From the NCBI GenBank assembly GCA_951230915.1, contig OX579635.1, positions 43,710,001-43,774,000 on the forward strand: a DNA stretch of 64,000 nucleotides, written 5' to 3'. Positions 11,793 to 22,069 of the stretch are shown here, one piece after another. The translations under genes were made by a program, and so were the position numbers. Each line of letters opens with the position of its first letter. Positions within the stretch are counted from its first letter, which is position 1. The notes beneath the pieces were generated by a model. The model saw nothing but the letters and a program-made list of their open reading frames with translations, was not told the origin of the DNA and ran no database searches. Source of the DNA: Antitrichia curtipendula. Taxonomy: Eukaryota; Streptophyta; Bryopsida; Hypnales; Leucodontaceae.

Positions 11793-13044
11793 AGGTAGGG
11801 GTCTGTAAAAGCAACCTGTCTCTTAACCCCTAAAGGTTTTTGGCTATGTTTTCACAAAAAACGCTCCCAAACTGCCATTTCTAGTACAAGTACCAAATTT
11901 TGGAAAAAAAACATTTTTGGACACATGTAACCATATGATCTTGTAGTAAACTAGTTTGAGAAGATGTGGAAAAAATTTCAGAAATTTCCACCGTGTAGAT
12001 TGCAAGATATTAGCATTTGAAGTGACAAAAACCCTTTTTTTGTCCCTGCGAAAAACCGGGCAGCTGCACTTCACATGGTCACATTTGTATGAAAAAATGT
12101 CCAAAATGGTGGTAACTCTTTGGATTCATTCTTCAAAGCAAGTTAGCTACATGCTTGAAGAATTTCAGATCATTTGGAATTGTACAACATATAGGAAAAA
12201 AATGGTAAGTAGAAAGAAGTAGAAAATGATTCAAAACACTAAATTGTTAAGGATTTAATTATGGAATTGAAAAATGCCAATCCAAACTATTGTAATGTTG
12301 TAATAAACAATATACACCTTGTGTTTATATTTTTTTTCAAAAAATATTGAAAATTGAGTTAAATAAAGGACTTCAAAGTTTATTTTAGAGTAGAGATTCC
12401 ATAACTACCTGCAAACTACCCACAACTAAAATTCCTCATAACTTTCATCTCATAAATCAAAGTGGAATGATTAAAAGCTTTCCTTGTGCACATAAATCTA
12501 GAGAACCAATTTCAAATTTTTATTTCTCTAGAAAATGATTTTTAAAGAAGTTTTTTTTGCTGCCCAGGCTGCCCGCCGAACAATGAAAACTACATATCAT
12601 ACCATAACTTCTTAACCATGTGGTCAAAAGTTATGAAAATTGTTGGGCCCTAAAGCTACTCCTCGGGCACATCTTGTGTGAAAATTTCAAAGAAAAAAAA
12701 TAAAAATTCCATTCGTGGTGAGCTGCCCCAAAATGCTATGTTGTCAAAAAACGGTGTTTGGTCCTTTAGGGGTTAAAGCAACCTCTAACACAAAGGTACA
12801 TTTTACTTTCTTCAATGTACCAACGTTGTACATTTCAGGAAGGGGGCGCTTTTAGAAACCACTGCGTTTCAACTTCAAAATTTTGTAACTAATCCACAAA
12901 GGCCCAAAAAATATGAAACAACTTGGATTAGATGCCGATTCCATTTTTCTTCCTAGTAAAATTTACTTAAAATTATTTCAAGGAGTTTAGCTTCCCTGAA
13001 AATGCAATCAGCTCTTAAAGGGTTGCTTTAACAGCCTCCTACCT
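11793..13044 (+). mobile_element. TA-flanked MITE, family E, split by a TTAA element
   Basis: Starts AGGTAGGGGTCTGTAAAAGC after TA (11791-11792) and ends AGCCTCCTACCT before TA (13045-13046). Removing 11827-12776 leaves about 302 bp that matches the uninterrupted copy at 43227-43516 (shared text: CTTTCTTCAATGTACCAA, TTTCAAGGAGTTTAGCTTCC). Confidence 0.85.
11827..12772 (+). mobile_element. TTAA-flanked MITE, family A (copy A1)
   Basis: TTAA at 11823-11826 and 12773-12776 flank a 946-bp unit with perfect 10-bp inverted ends CCCCTAAAGG/CCTTTAGGGG. It is nearly identical to 19683-20627 along its whole length, suggesting recent movement. Open frames on both strands (for example 11844-12104 minus and 11956-12222 plus) show no known domain; the element is non-autonomous. 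Confidence 0.88.
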
Positions 13045-13047
13045 TAA

Positions 13048-13849
13048 CCCCTAAATGCCCAAGCATTTTCCAATGTGTTTTGACTATGAAAAAAGAGCAT
13101 TGGCTTATAGTTATCTCCATTGAAGCAAATTGTTGTTTTTTCAAAATCTAACTGTATGGATGTTTAAAGAGCTTGCTTATTAGTACACTCACCAATTTTG
13201 AGTGCAAAATTGTGTAAGAATTGTGAGATTATAACAAGAGAAGTGTAAGTTTTCTATTTTTAGTATGTTGCCCCTCCCCACAATGTTTCAGAAATTTGCA
13301 CATAAATTTTTTTGGGGATTAGAGGTGACATGAACAACTACAAATTGTATTAGTACACTAAAATACACTTTCAAAAAACTTAATTTCACACGAAAAGCTA
13401 TTAAACTCATTACACAATCCACCTTGCAATTGTCGAGATGCAAGTTTTTATAATAAGTATAAATCACAAATAAATCCAAATCAATATTTTCTTTTAAAAA
13501 TTTCAATGGTGAAAATCATGAAAACACTTTCCTCTTTCTATTGGGACCATTTTCAAAGCAAATGGATAAGTACAAGTTTTTAGATCCCAAATCAAGTGAA
13601 ATTGCTCAAAGTTGAAAAATGAAGTAAAATAAGCAAGCTTTACTCTTCCACTAATGAACATATATGGCTTTGGAGACCTCTCAACAATCAAATATGTACC
13701 ATTTTCAGTGAAAAATGAAAATTTTCTATAGTTAACCCTTAAAACTGCCCGAATTTTTTTTTAAACCAGTCAAACGAATTTAACTGCCCGCACCAAAATG
13801 AGCCTGAAATTTCAGATCGACCATATATGGTCGATTGGGCACTTAGGGG
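13048..13849 (+). mobile_element. TTAA-flanked MITE-like element
   Basis: TTAA at 13044-13047 and 13850-13853 with ends CCCCTAAATGCCC and GGGCACTTAGGGG. The 802-bp interior has no gene. It sits exactly where the TA-element ending at 13044 meets a following AGGT start, a junction that itself reads TTAA. Confidence 0.7.
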
Positions 13850-13903
13850 TTAAGGTCACTATGAGAAGGATGCTCACTCCGCAAGGAACTAGGTCAGTAC
13901 AGA

Positions 13904-14253
13904 CTTTTAGGCTCCTGCAAGTAAAGCAGTGGAAGGAAATCGCCCATGTAAGAGCTGAAACTGAATTTTGGAAAGGCAAAACTTCTTGAAATAATTTTCA
14001 GTTCATTTTCCTTGAAAGACAAATCAAATCGGCATCTGATCCAAGTCGTTTCCTTTTTTTTTGGAGCTTTGTGGAATTAGTTATAAAATTTTGAAGTTGA
14101 AATGGCATAGGGCTCTAAAATTGCCCGCCTCCTAAAATGTACATTGTTTGTACATTGCTAAAGGTTATGAAAAAAGAAACATGTACACATAATCTACATT
14201 TGAAGATATGGGCAATTTTAGAGCATGTGCGATTTCAGAGCCTGTTATTTTAA
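13904..14253 (-). mobile_element. TA-type MITE relic (inverted relative of 43596-43922)
   Basis: In reverse complement it matches 43596-43922 over most of its length: GGCGATTT/AAATCGCC ends, CAACTTCAAAATTT, GACTTGGATCAGATGCC-like text and the GTACATTGTTTGTACATT core. Its outer end (GAGCCTGTTATTTTA) is degenerate and abuts another TTAA element. Exact borders uncertain. Confidence 0.6.
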
Positions 14254-14686
14254 CCCCTATAGTCCTAAGGCCTCTTTTCCATCAAAAAACACTCAAAATT
14301 GCCATTTCTATAGCAAAGAGCAAAAAAAAACTTTATAAAGTTTTTTTTGCATATTTCACCGCAAGATCTTGTACCAGACTAGTGTAAGAATGTATAGAAA
14401 TTTTTTCATAAACTTTGACCGTGTAGATTGCAAGATATTTGCATTTAAAGTGGTGGAAACATGGTTTTTTGCATGTTGCTCAACTGCAACTTTTTGACTT
14501 TTGAACCTTCTTAACTTAAAATTTTTGCTCTATTGATTTTAAATTTAGAATTTAGATTTAAATTTTGAAATATAATGTGTTTTCTATCTTCACCAAAGAT
14601 TTCATAAAATTCCAACAAATATTGAGACCATAGGAGCTTGCCCGAAATCCATTTTGTCCCCCAAGCGGACAATGGAACTTTAGGGG
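14254..14686 (+). mobile_element. Short TTAA-flanked MITE
   Basis: TTAA at 14250-14253 and 14687-14690; ends CCCCTATAGTCC and GGAACTTTAGGGG. The 433-bp unit begins like family A (AAAAAACACTCAAAATTGCCA) and ends like family B (ATTTTGTCCCCCAAGCGGAC), so it looks like a recombinant or ancestral short form. Confidence 0.7.
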
Positions 14687-14690
14687 TTAA

Positions 14691-15664
14691 TGATGTATGC
14701 AAGTAGGGCAGTGTAAGGGAATCTCCACACCTGCTGAAATTGACACACTCAAATTTCACTTCTAACATAAGATGTTGTGTTCATAAGGTATTGTGTTTGT
14801 GAATTGTTGTGTTTGTGAATTGTTGATCCGGATTTTCAGAAGGGTTTCACATCTCAAAATATTTCCCAGATAATTATGCTTGAATTTATTCCATGTTTTT
14901 GTTTTGTTTTTTATTTTTATTTTTATTCATGATTTTCAATTGCCAATGTCTTAAAAAATTGTTTCATGTAATGATTGGGGCACCCTAGAGTTTGTGGAAC
15001 TGTTTAATACTAGTAGGATGTTGCATACACTAAATATCTGATGGATGACAAAGAATCTTCCAATGTAAGACATAAGTACAAATGTCTAGTTTTAGAATTT
15101 TGTATAAAAAGGAGAGGTCTTGCACCATAGTTTGACCTCTAATGAGTGCTCTTGGATTTTTATTTTTTAAGCAAATGATTCACAGAGTACCCAAAAAGAT
15201 GATTTCTATGTTGACCAAAGTAACATGTACTTTTAGGATTAAAGTGTTGGTTGTAGGTGCTTTATTTCTTGAACTTGAAAAGCCATCTAACTTCTTGTTT
15301 TTCCATCTTAATGCACTAAATTTGTTTCATAAATATTGAGTTTGTTTCATGAATATTAAATCATTGCAATCCCAAATATAATGATGGAAATGCTCAGTTG
15401 AAAGAGGGGTCAGTTCTACGACAGTGTTTTAGTAAGGTGTGTTTTACCTCCAAGTGCTCAACCTCAGAATAGTAAGATTAATTTTGAAAATTGACAATAA
15501 ATAATTGAAACTCTTCTAAAATGTTTTTATCGTGTATCTTCAATGAATATTAAATAAATGGAATGTACTTTTTAATTAACTAGGATTGAGCACTTACAGG
15601 TTCAGGCACATTCTACATACAAGCACCATATATATTATTGGTGAAGATAAACAATTCTCTAACA
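14691..15664. other. Intergenic, includes a family C fragment
   Basis: No gene. 15025-15245 is a degenerate copy of family C (GATGACAAAGAATCTTCC, TTTGACCTCTAATGAGTGCT, TTCACAGAGTACC), also found near 38205-38660, 41735-42293, 22860-23100 and 53490-53690. Confidence 0.5.
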
Positions 15665-15666
15665 TA

Positions 15667-17790
15667 AGATAGACTAGTCTAATTCCGTTCATTGCCCAAT
15701 TCCATCCCCTATTTTTGACCCCAATTCCACCTAGAAAAACATCCTAAACCTAGAATGTCAAAATTATGTTCACTGTATGGATGGAGTTTTGTAATTTTTA
15801 GGCAAACCTGTAGATAGATTTAGATCCTATTTGGGAATTTCTAAATCAATAGTAAAGTTCGTTCCAAGGGAGGTCTTTTAAATAGGCTTACTTCTACAAC
15901 GACAAAAGACAACTGAATAGGAAATAAAATACCGAGAAAGGCATACTTCCAACTTGAATTAATTTAATTCCTCACGGTTTGCACAACCTAATTACTAAAT
16001 TTGTTAACACTCCATTCTTAAAACCACCAAGGAAAAATATCACCCTATTTGGATTTGTTCTTTACTTCACAGCCAATGAGGTCTTTTTCTCTTTACTCCA
16101 AATGGAAACGCACTGGTACAGCTTTTGAGTCACGCCTTTATCTTCAACTAGGATTGATTCGCAAAACCAAGCTCGGCCATACTTCTCTGCTTCCCAAATC
16201 ACACTCTGTTGGGCAGCGCCATCTTGTCTCCCATTGGGATTTCCAGCACAAATCCACCAAATTGCTACTTATTCTTTTCCTCTCAATCGATATGATAAAA
16301 AAATCCAAATTGTTCCCTCACGAACAGCATCATCTTGACTTGGCAACAAGCATACATTCATAAACAAACCCAATTGGAAGTTCCATTAGACAACATTCAG
16401 ACTTTATTCAAACTCCAAATTGAACTGTTATAAATCATAGATCTCATATATACCCGAATTGGAAATAAATTTCAACCCACAGCAGGATCATATAGAACTT
16501 TCAAATTGGATGCAGAATTAAATCAATCCAAATTATGCAGTATCAAAATATCTCTCAATTCGACATACTCACATCTTCATAATTCATCATTAATTCAACT
16601 GGAACTTCAGTTATACAACAATCACTCCCAAATTGTTTAACTCACACACATGACACCAATTTGCTAATATACTTTTACTTCATTAATCCAAATTGGTGAC
16701 AAATCACCGTTTACAGATTTAATCGTTATTAACCTTAACTTACATTGGAATCCAAAATTCCCGTTTCCAAACATTGTTTTCTACCCAATTGTCTTCACTC
16801 CGAAACATCAAATTGAACTCTTCAGCTTCCAAATGAATTCAATTCACATTACTAATTGATAGAAAAAATTGTCACTGTACTTCTCCAAATTGGAAATTTA
16901 ACTCCTACAGCAACTTCGCCATCCTTCATACACTCCGATTAGGAAAATTCACTTTTCCCAATTATCATCTGCTGGTCTGTACACACTTCCTGAATCGGAA
17001 CTAACAGCCCCAACATCCACGCTGACAGACTTTACACTCCGACTTGGACTCACAATATGACCAAACAATCACCAAATAGAAAACACACACCATCCAACTA
17101 GGACCACCGTCCTCTTAGCACACACACACACAAAAATAAAATACGCAGCACACCCGGCTGGGACTCGCAGTGGACACTCTTCAACACTAGGTGAAAAACA
17201 AATTGGAAAACACCACCTTAAAACCCAAAATTGGATAGTTTCCTAACCGACTTGGAAACACACACCAAACACCACTCAACTGCCGAATTGGACTCCCTCT
17301 CATAACTGCCGCAACTTCTTACATAACCAGCCCAACTTGGATTGATAACCCGCCAACTTGACTGTCCTTAGCAAAACCAAATTGGACTTCAAAAATAACA
17401 TTCATCCAATGACAATCAACTTCACCCAAATTGTATTATGAACTAAACCTAATTCCAAAACAAAAACTCAAAAATGAACATTCAACTTGACAATTTCTTA
17501 ATACAACCACCAAATTGGAAAACAAATAACAAATTCATACAACAAAACAAACAAAACAAACAAAATAAACCCAAATTATCCCCCAAAATCAAAAACTTTA
17601 CTGCCAAATAGCACATCTACAAAACCACTTCAAAAATCTACATAAATTTCAATTTTAATCAAAAAATTATAATTCTACTTGGAATTGATTTGTGAAACAA
17701 ACACACGCCTCTAAAGAATATTTTTCCCTCTTGGAGTTGGACCCAAGATATTTAGATTGCAAATGAAGGTGGTAAAAGACTTGTATACCT
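15667..17790 (+). mobile_element. Family J element, long form with expanded interior
   Basis: The left end (TAAGATAGACTAGTCTAATTCC) and the last 160 bp (ATTATAATTC(T/C)ACTTGG, TTTGTGAAACAAACACACGCC) match the ends of the 555-bp copy at 24532-25086. The middle (about 16050-17640) is different: A/C-rich DNA holding dozens of variants of CCAAATTGGA about every 25-55 bp. The terminal TA is degenerate. No gene. Confidence 0.6.
16050..17640. repeat. Degenerate array of CCAAATTGGA-like motifs
   Basis: Forms such as CCAATTGGAAG, CAAATTGGATG, CGACTTGGAC, CGAATTGGAC and CAACTTGGAT recur at irregular spacing through 1.6 kb of C/A-rich DNA poor in G except in the motif itself. The spacer sequences are not obviously alike. 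Confidence 0.5.
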
Positions 17791-17793
17791 AAA

Positions 17794-18405
17794 TCCCTAA
17801 AGGCCCAAGGTCATTTTTCTGTGAAAAAACACTCGAAATTGCCCCTACTATTGCGCTCATTGAAATCTTCAACAAAATATTTTAAGAAAAAAATCTAACC
17901 TTAGGATTTTGTAGAAGAAGTGATAAAAAATTTGTGGTGTTTGACCATGGGGATTGAAAGATATAAGCATTTGCAGGGAAAGTTTCTGAATGTGCCCAAC
18001 GATTCTAGATGCCTTTAACCATTGGATTGAAAGATATACTAATACTTTACAAGGTCACCCCAAAAAATTGAAAAAAAACAAATTCTCTACTTCCTATAGA
18101 TTTAAGGAAGGGCTATGTGAATAACATAAAGGCTAACGCTTTGAGCAAGTTTTCAAAAATGGGTTCACCTCCATTCCCAGTTTGATCCTGGCATAATCCT
18201 TCCATTGGACACTCTAAGCTTGACCTCTTTCATCCACCTTCCTTCAAGGCATCCACACGATGGATGCATAAAGAAGCGACACCAAGTGCGGTATGCCATG
18301 AGAGGTAATTTTGTTGCTTGAAAGTTAAAGCATAAAATATTTAAATTTAAATCCATTGAGATGCCTTGCATACCTTTGGAACTTATTTTGAGTTACAAGT
18401 CAAAA
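17794..18405. other. Intergenic: truncated family A start and unknown segment
   Basis: 17791-17950 begins TAAATCCCTAAAGGCCC and continues like a diverged family A left half, without a right end. 18160-18310 is less AT-rich and holds a 68-codon minus-strand frame (18165-18371) with several Trp/Cys codons that could be a gene fragment; I cannot name it. Confidence 0.35.
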
Positions 18406-18409
18406 GAGA

Positions 18410-19140
18410 AACTTTTTATATACATATAGGATAGTAGGAGGTAAGACAACCCATGTGGAATATGTAAAATTAGAATTAGTAGGAGTTCAACCACTCAAAA
18501 TTAAGTTCAAAGTAGGAAGTATGTTTGAAGTAGAATTTTAGACCTCATTTAGGCATAATAGAATAACGTTTAAAAAAAAAATTGACGGTAAAAAAAGTTG
18601 GAAGATCAAAACAGCTTTCGTCTCCAAAAATCTACTTGAGATTTTGAGCCTCCAATAAAAAATTATGGAAAATATTCTGAAGAGGGTTGGAAGGGGTTTC
18701 TTTTTACATTTTCAAACATCTTCTTTGAATTTGGTCCATATCTTTTGATTGGAGGATTGAAATCTCAAATGAATTTTTGAAGATGAAATTTATCTTGATT
18801 TCCCAACTTCTTTTACCTCAAAGTTTTTTGTAAAATGTTATTCTACTATGTCTAAATGAGTTCTGAAATTATACTTCAAATACAATTCCTAAGTTTTGAC
18901 AATGAGCGCTCAAGCTTTCATCTTCAATTGAATTGTTCCATATCCTTTGAGGATTCATGACAAAAAAATGGATTTCATTATAAATACAACTCTCTTCCGA
19001 AGCTACTCACCAAATGTCAATGAAGCAATTCTTACAATTTGCCATGTAAAATTTTCTTCATGGCAAATTGTCAAATGATATTGATATTTCTCAATGGATT
19101 ATTTATAGATTTATTTCTTGGGTCCTAAGATTTTTGCCAT
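18410..19140 (+). repeat. Dispersed repeat with internal hairpin, family I (copy 2)
   Basis: Colinear with 10740-11570. The foldback core spans about 18520-18885, with arms ending GACCTCATTTAGGCATAATAG and CTACTATGTCTAAATGAG. It is followed, as in copy 1, by TTTTGACAATGAGCG(C/G)TCAAGC. Confidence 0.75.
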
Positions 19141-19560
19141 AAGACCATGGCATGAATTCTCAAGGGCTTTTACATGCCAAGGGATTGGCCAATGGTCCTA
19201 GCCCTTCACCTATTGCCCACTACAGCCTTTGTCTCTTTGTCTTTCTGACCAATGCAACCCATGCTTGCCTTTGGGCTCAATCAACCAAATATATAGGCAA
19301 TCCAGCTTGCCCCTCGAATGAAAGTTTGCCTAAAACACCTCGTAACTTTTTCACTCAGCATCAAATTGAAACAAAAGTTATATATCCACAAAGCTCTCGC
19401 AAAACTACACATCCACAAAAAGTTTCAAGAAACTCCAAGTAAATTTTCAGCTCATAGGAACCTACCCAAATTCCAAATTGTCTCCCTAGGGAACAATGAG
19501 CCTTAAGTTGCATGCATCCAAACCCAAAGAGTCTATTTGAGCTACAGCAAGGATGTAATA

Positions 19561-20781
19561 AGGTAGGCACCCCCAAAATGGCACCTGACCTTAAAGTGCC
19601 ATCTACAGATTGTGTACATTTCCAAAATCAGTTATGTACCTATTTGGATGGAGCGCTTTCAGAAACAAACTTTGACCCTTAACCCCTAAAGGTTTTTGAC
19701 TATGTTTTCACAAAAAACGCTCCCAAACTGCCATTTCTAGTACAAGTACCAAACTTTGGAAAAAAAACATTTTCAAACACATGTGACCGTAGGATCTTGT
19801 AGTAAACTAGTTTGAGAAGATGTGGAAAAAATTTCAGAAATTTCCACCGTGTAGATTGCAAGATATTAGCATTTGAAGTGACAAAAACCCTTTTTTTGTC
19901 CCTGCGAAAAACCGGGCAGCTGCACTTCACATGGTCACATTTGTATGAAAAAATGTCCAAAATGGTGGTAACTCTTTGGATTCATTCTTCAAAGCAAGTT
20001 AGCTACATGCTTGAAAAATTTCAGATCATTTGGAAATGTACAACATATAGGAAAAAAATAGTAAGTAGAAAGAAGTAGAAAATGATTCAAAACACTAAAT
20101 TGTTAAGGATTTAATTATGGAATTGAAAAATGCCAATCCAAATGATTGTAATGTTGTAATAAACAATCTACACCTTGTGTTTATATTTTTTCCCCAAAAT
20201 ATTGAAAATTGAGTTAAATAAAGGACTTCAAAGTTTATTTTAGAGTAGAGATTCCATAAGTACCCGCAAACTACCCACAACTAAAATTCCTCATAACTTT
20301 CATTTCATAAATCAAAGTGGAATGATTCAAAGCTTTCCTTGTGCACATAAATCTAGAGAACGAATTTCAAATTTTTATTTCTCTAGAAAATGATTTTTAA
20401 AGAAGTTTTTTTTGCTGCCCGGGCTGCCCGCCGAACAATGAAAACTACATATCATACCATAACTTCTTAACCATGTGGTCAAAAGTTATGAAAATTATTG
20501 GGCCCTAAAGCTACTCCTCGGGCACATCTTGTGTGAAAATTTCAAAGAAAAAAAATAAAAATTCCATTCGTGGTGAGCTGCCCAAAAACGCTATGTTGTC
20601 AAAAAACGGTGTTTGGTCCTTTAGGGGTTAATAACTTTTGCATACGGTGTCCAAATGCCACGTTCTCTGGTGCGTTGGAACCTCCTTTCACTTGCCAACA
20701 GGAATATATGAAAATTTGACCAGTCTAATAGTAGTAACTAGGCTCAGTAGCAAAAAGTGACGATTTTGGGTGTACCCACCT
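19561..20781 (+). mobile_element. TA-flanked MITE, family D, split by a TTAA element
   Basis: TA at 19559-19560 and 20782-20783; ends AGGTAGGCACCCCC and GGGTGTACCCACCT. Without the 949 bp of insert plus one TTAA, 272 bp remain, the same size as the intact copies at 37669-37936, 38676-38947 and 41248-41519. Confidence 0.9.
19683..20627 (+). mobile_element. TTAA-flanked MITE, family A (copy A2)
   Basis: TTAA at 19679-19682 and 20628-20631; inverted ends CCCCTAAAGG/CCTTTAGGGG; 945 bp, almost the same sequence as 11827-12772. The host family D element has an uninterrupted sister at 37669-37936 in which the target reads a single TTAA (GACCCTTAATAAC in this orientation), proving target duplication. 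Confidence 0.92.
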
Positions 20782-20790
20782 TAATTCATG

Positions 20791-21333
20791 TTACTTAGAA
20801 CTAAACATATGGTGACTGGCCACATCCATCAACTCACCTTCCTTTTTTTCCCAATCTCGTACAAAGTCTACTGAAATTTGCAGCCACTTCAAATCCTGAT
20901 GAGAACTGAGCAATCCACAAGTTTGACCCCACATCAAAATCATTCTGTGCAGATTGCATTGACAGGATTGTTTTTCAGTTGTCACAAAGTACGGTACACG
21001 CTCATCTGATTCAAAGTTGGAATTGGAAGTTGGAACAGATTCCAATGCTTTAACAGTTACTGCAGTGATGGTGAAAAGCCTGGAGCCGTCCAGCTCCCCT
21101 CTGGCATCACTCACACTGTTTCCGTCTGCCTTTTCCAAGTTTACGTTCCATTTTTCTCCGTCTTCCTGCAGCTGAAAAATCAAAATTTTAAAGCTTAAAT
21201 GTGTTTCAAGGAAAACAGAAGTTACAGACCCCCAAAACTTGGATCCCACTCCAGGCCAAGGTCCCATTTTATTAAAGACAGCAGTCACCTTCTGTTTGCA
21301 CCTCCCTCCCTTGCCATGATTTAAAAGACTCAC
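20791..21333 (-). pseudogene. Unrecognised ORF of 180 codons, possible captured gene fragment
   Basis: An open frame of 180 codons in otherwise AT-rich, stop-dense DNA. The segment from about 21176 down to 20800 (LQEDGEKWNVNLEKADGN... to ...DWEKKEGELMD) has protein-like, balanced composition and higher G+C than its surroundings. Just upstream of LQEDGEK the minus strand reads TTTGATTTTTCAG, a good splice acceptor, so the reading across 21177-21230 may be intron. It ends 8 bp from the right end of the family D element. I recognise no domain. It could be the end of a real gene, a captured exon, or chance. Confidence 0.3.
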
Positions 21334-21456
21334 TTCATAATTTTTTTGCCTTTGTTACAAATTGGAAGCTTTGATGAAATTCCGTGTTTCATTTGTTTCA
21401 AAAAACAAAAACAAATTTGGAAGCTTAATTTCAGTGGAGATCTTGTATGTATAGTA

Positions 21457-21845
21457 AGACCACCCATTTCCAACCAGGTACCAATTCCCAACCGGTAGTG
21501 CCCCTATTTCCAATCAAGGCTTGTAACGTGTTTTTTTATTCTTTTCTAACTTTGGAACTAGTAAGATCATGACATATGTCCTAAAGTATGCAAAAAATAA
21601 CAAGAAAATAGATAGTAGGAAGCTAGTTCTTAAGTGATCGGAATTGGAAGACTCTAGTGATTGGGAATTGGTTCAGAACACTTTTTGGCTCCCAAAATTC
21701 ACAAAAATTTCAGTTTTGCAAAAAAAATTCTGAAAATTTCACAATCTTAGTATTTTTTATCTTCCTACACGGGAAAAAACTCCATCGCATTCAATTGCTC
21801 ACCATCTGCACCATAGGAGCTTAAATGATTAGGTATAGGTGGTCT
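21457..21845 (+). mobile_element. TA-flanked MITE-like element, family K
   Basis: TA at 21455-21456 and 21846-21847; ends AGACCACCCATTTCC and AGGTGGTCT. The 389-bp interior has no gene. 22385-22735 and 53118-53470 share related text (AACCCATTTCCAACC, CAATGTACAC). Confidence 0.55.
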
Positions 21846-22069
21846 TACCGTATGTCACATGTGGCATCTTTGCGCATTAATTTGTTATCAACTTTCTCTT
21901 ATGACAGTTTGCAATGCCGCTTCCTATTTCAGCATCTGACACCAAATCTCACCGCATGTGAGTTACATTACAAGCTACTGACTGTGGCCCAAATCAGCTT
22001 CATTAATTAAGGTAAGTTAAAGGTGTCTGACCTCTTTCCAATCACGTAGAGCAATTCAGCATATCTGCA

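Noticed and set aside
11844..12222. Open frames of 86-88 codons conserved in both family A MITE copies (also 19700-20078).
   Set aside because: Frames are open on both strands over the same bases and the copies are almost identical in DNA, so conservation reflects recent copying. No domain, and far too short for a transposase.
16049..16363. 104-codon frame in the family J interior.
   Set aside because: Lies in a motif array with biased composition and has no protein-like features.
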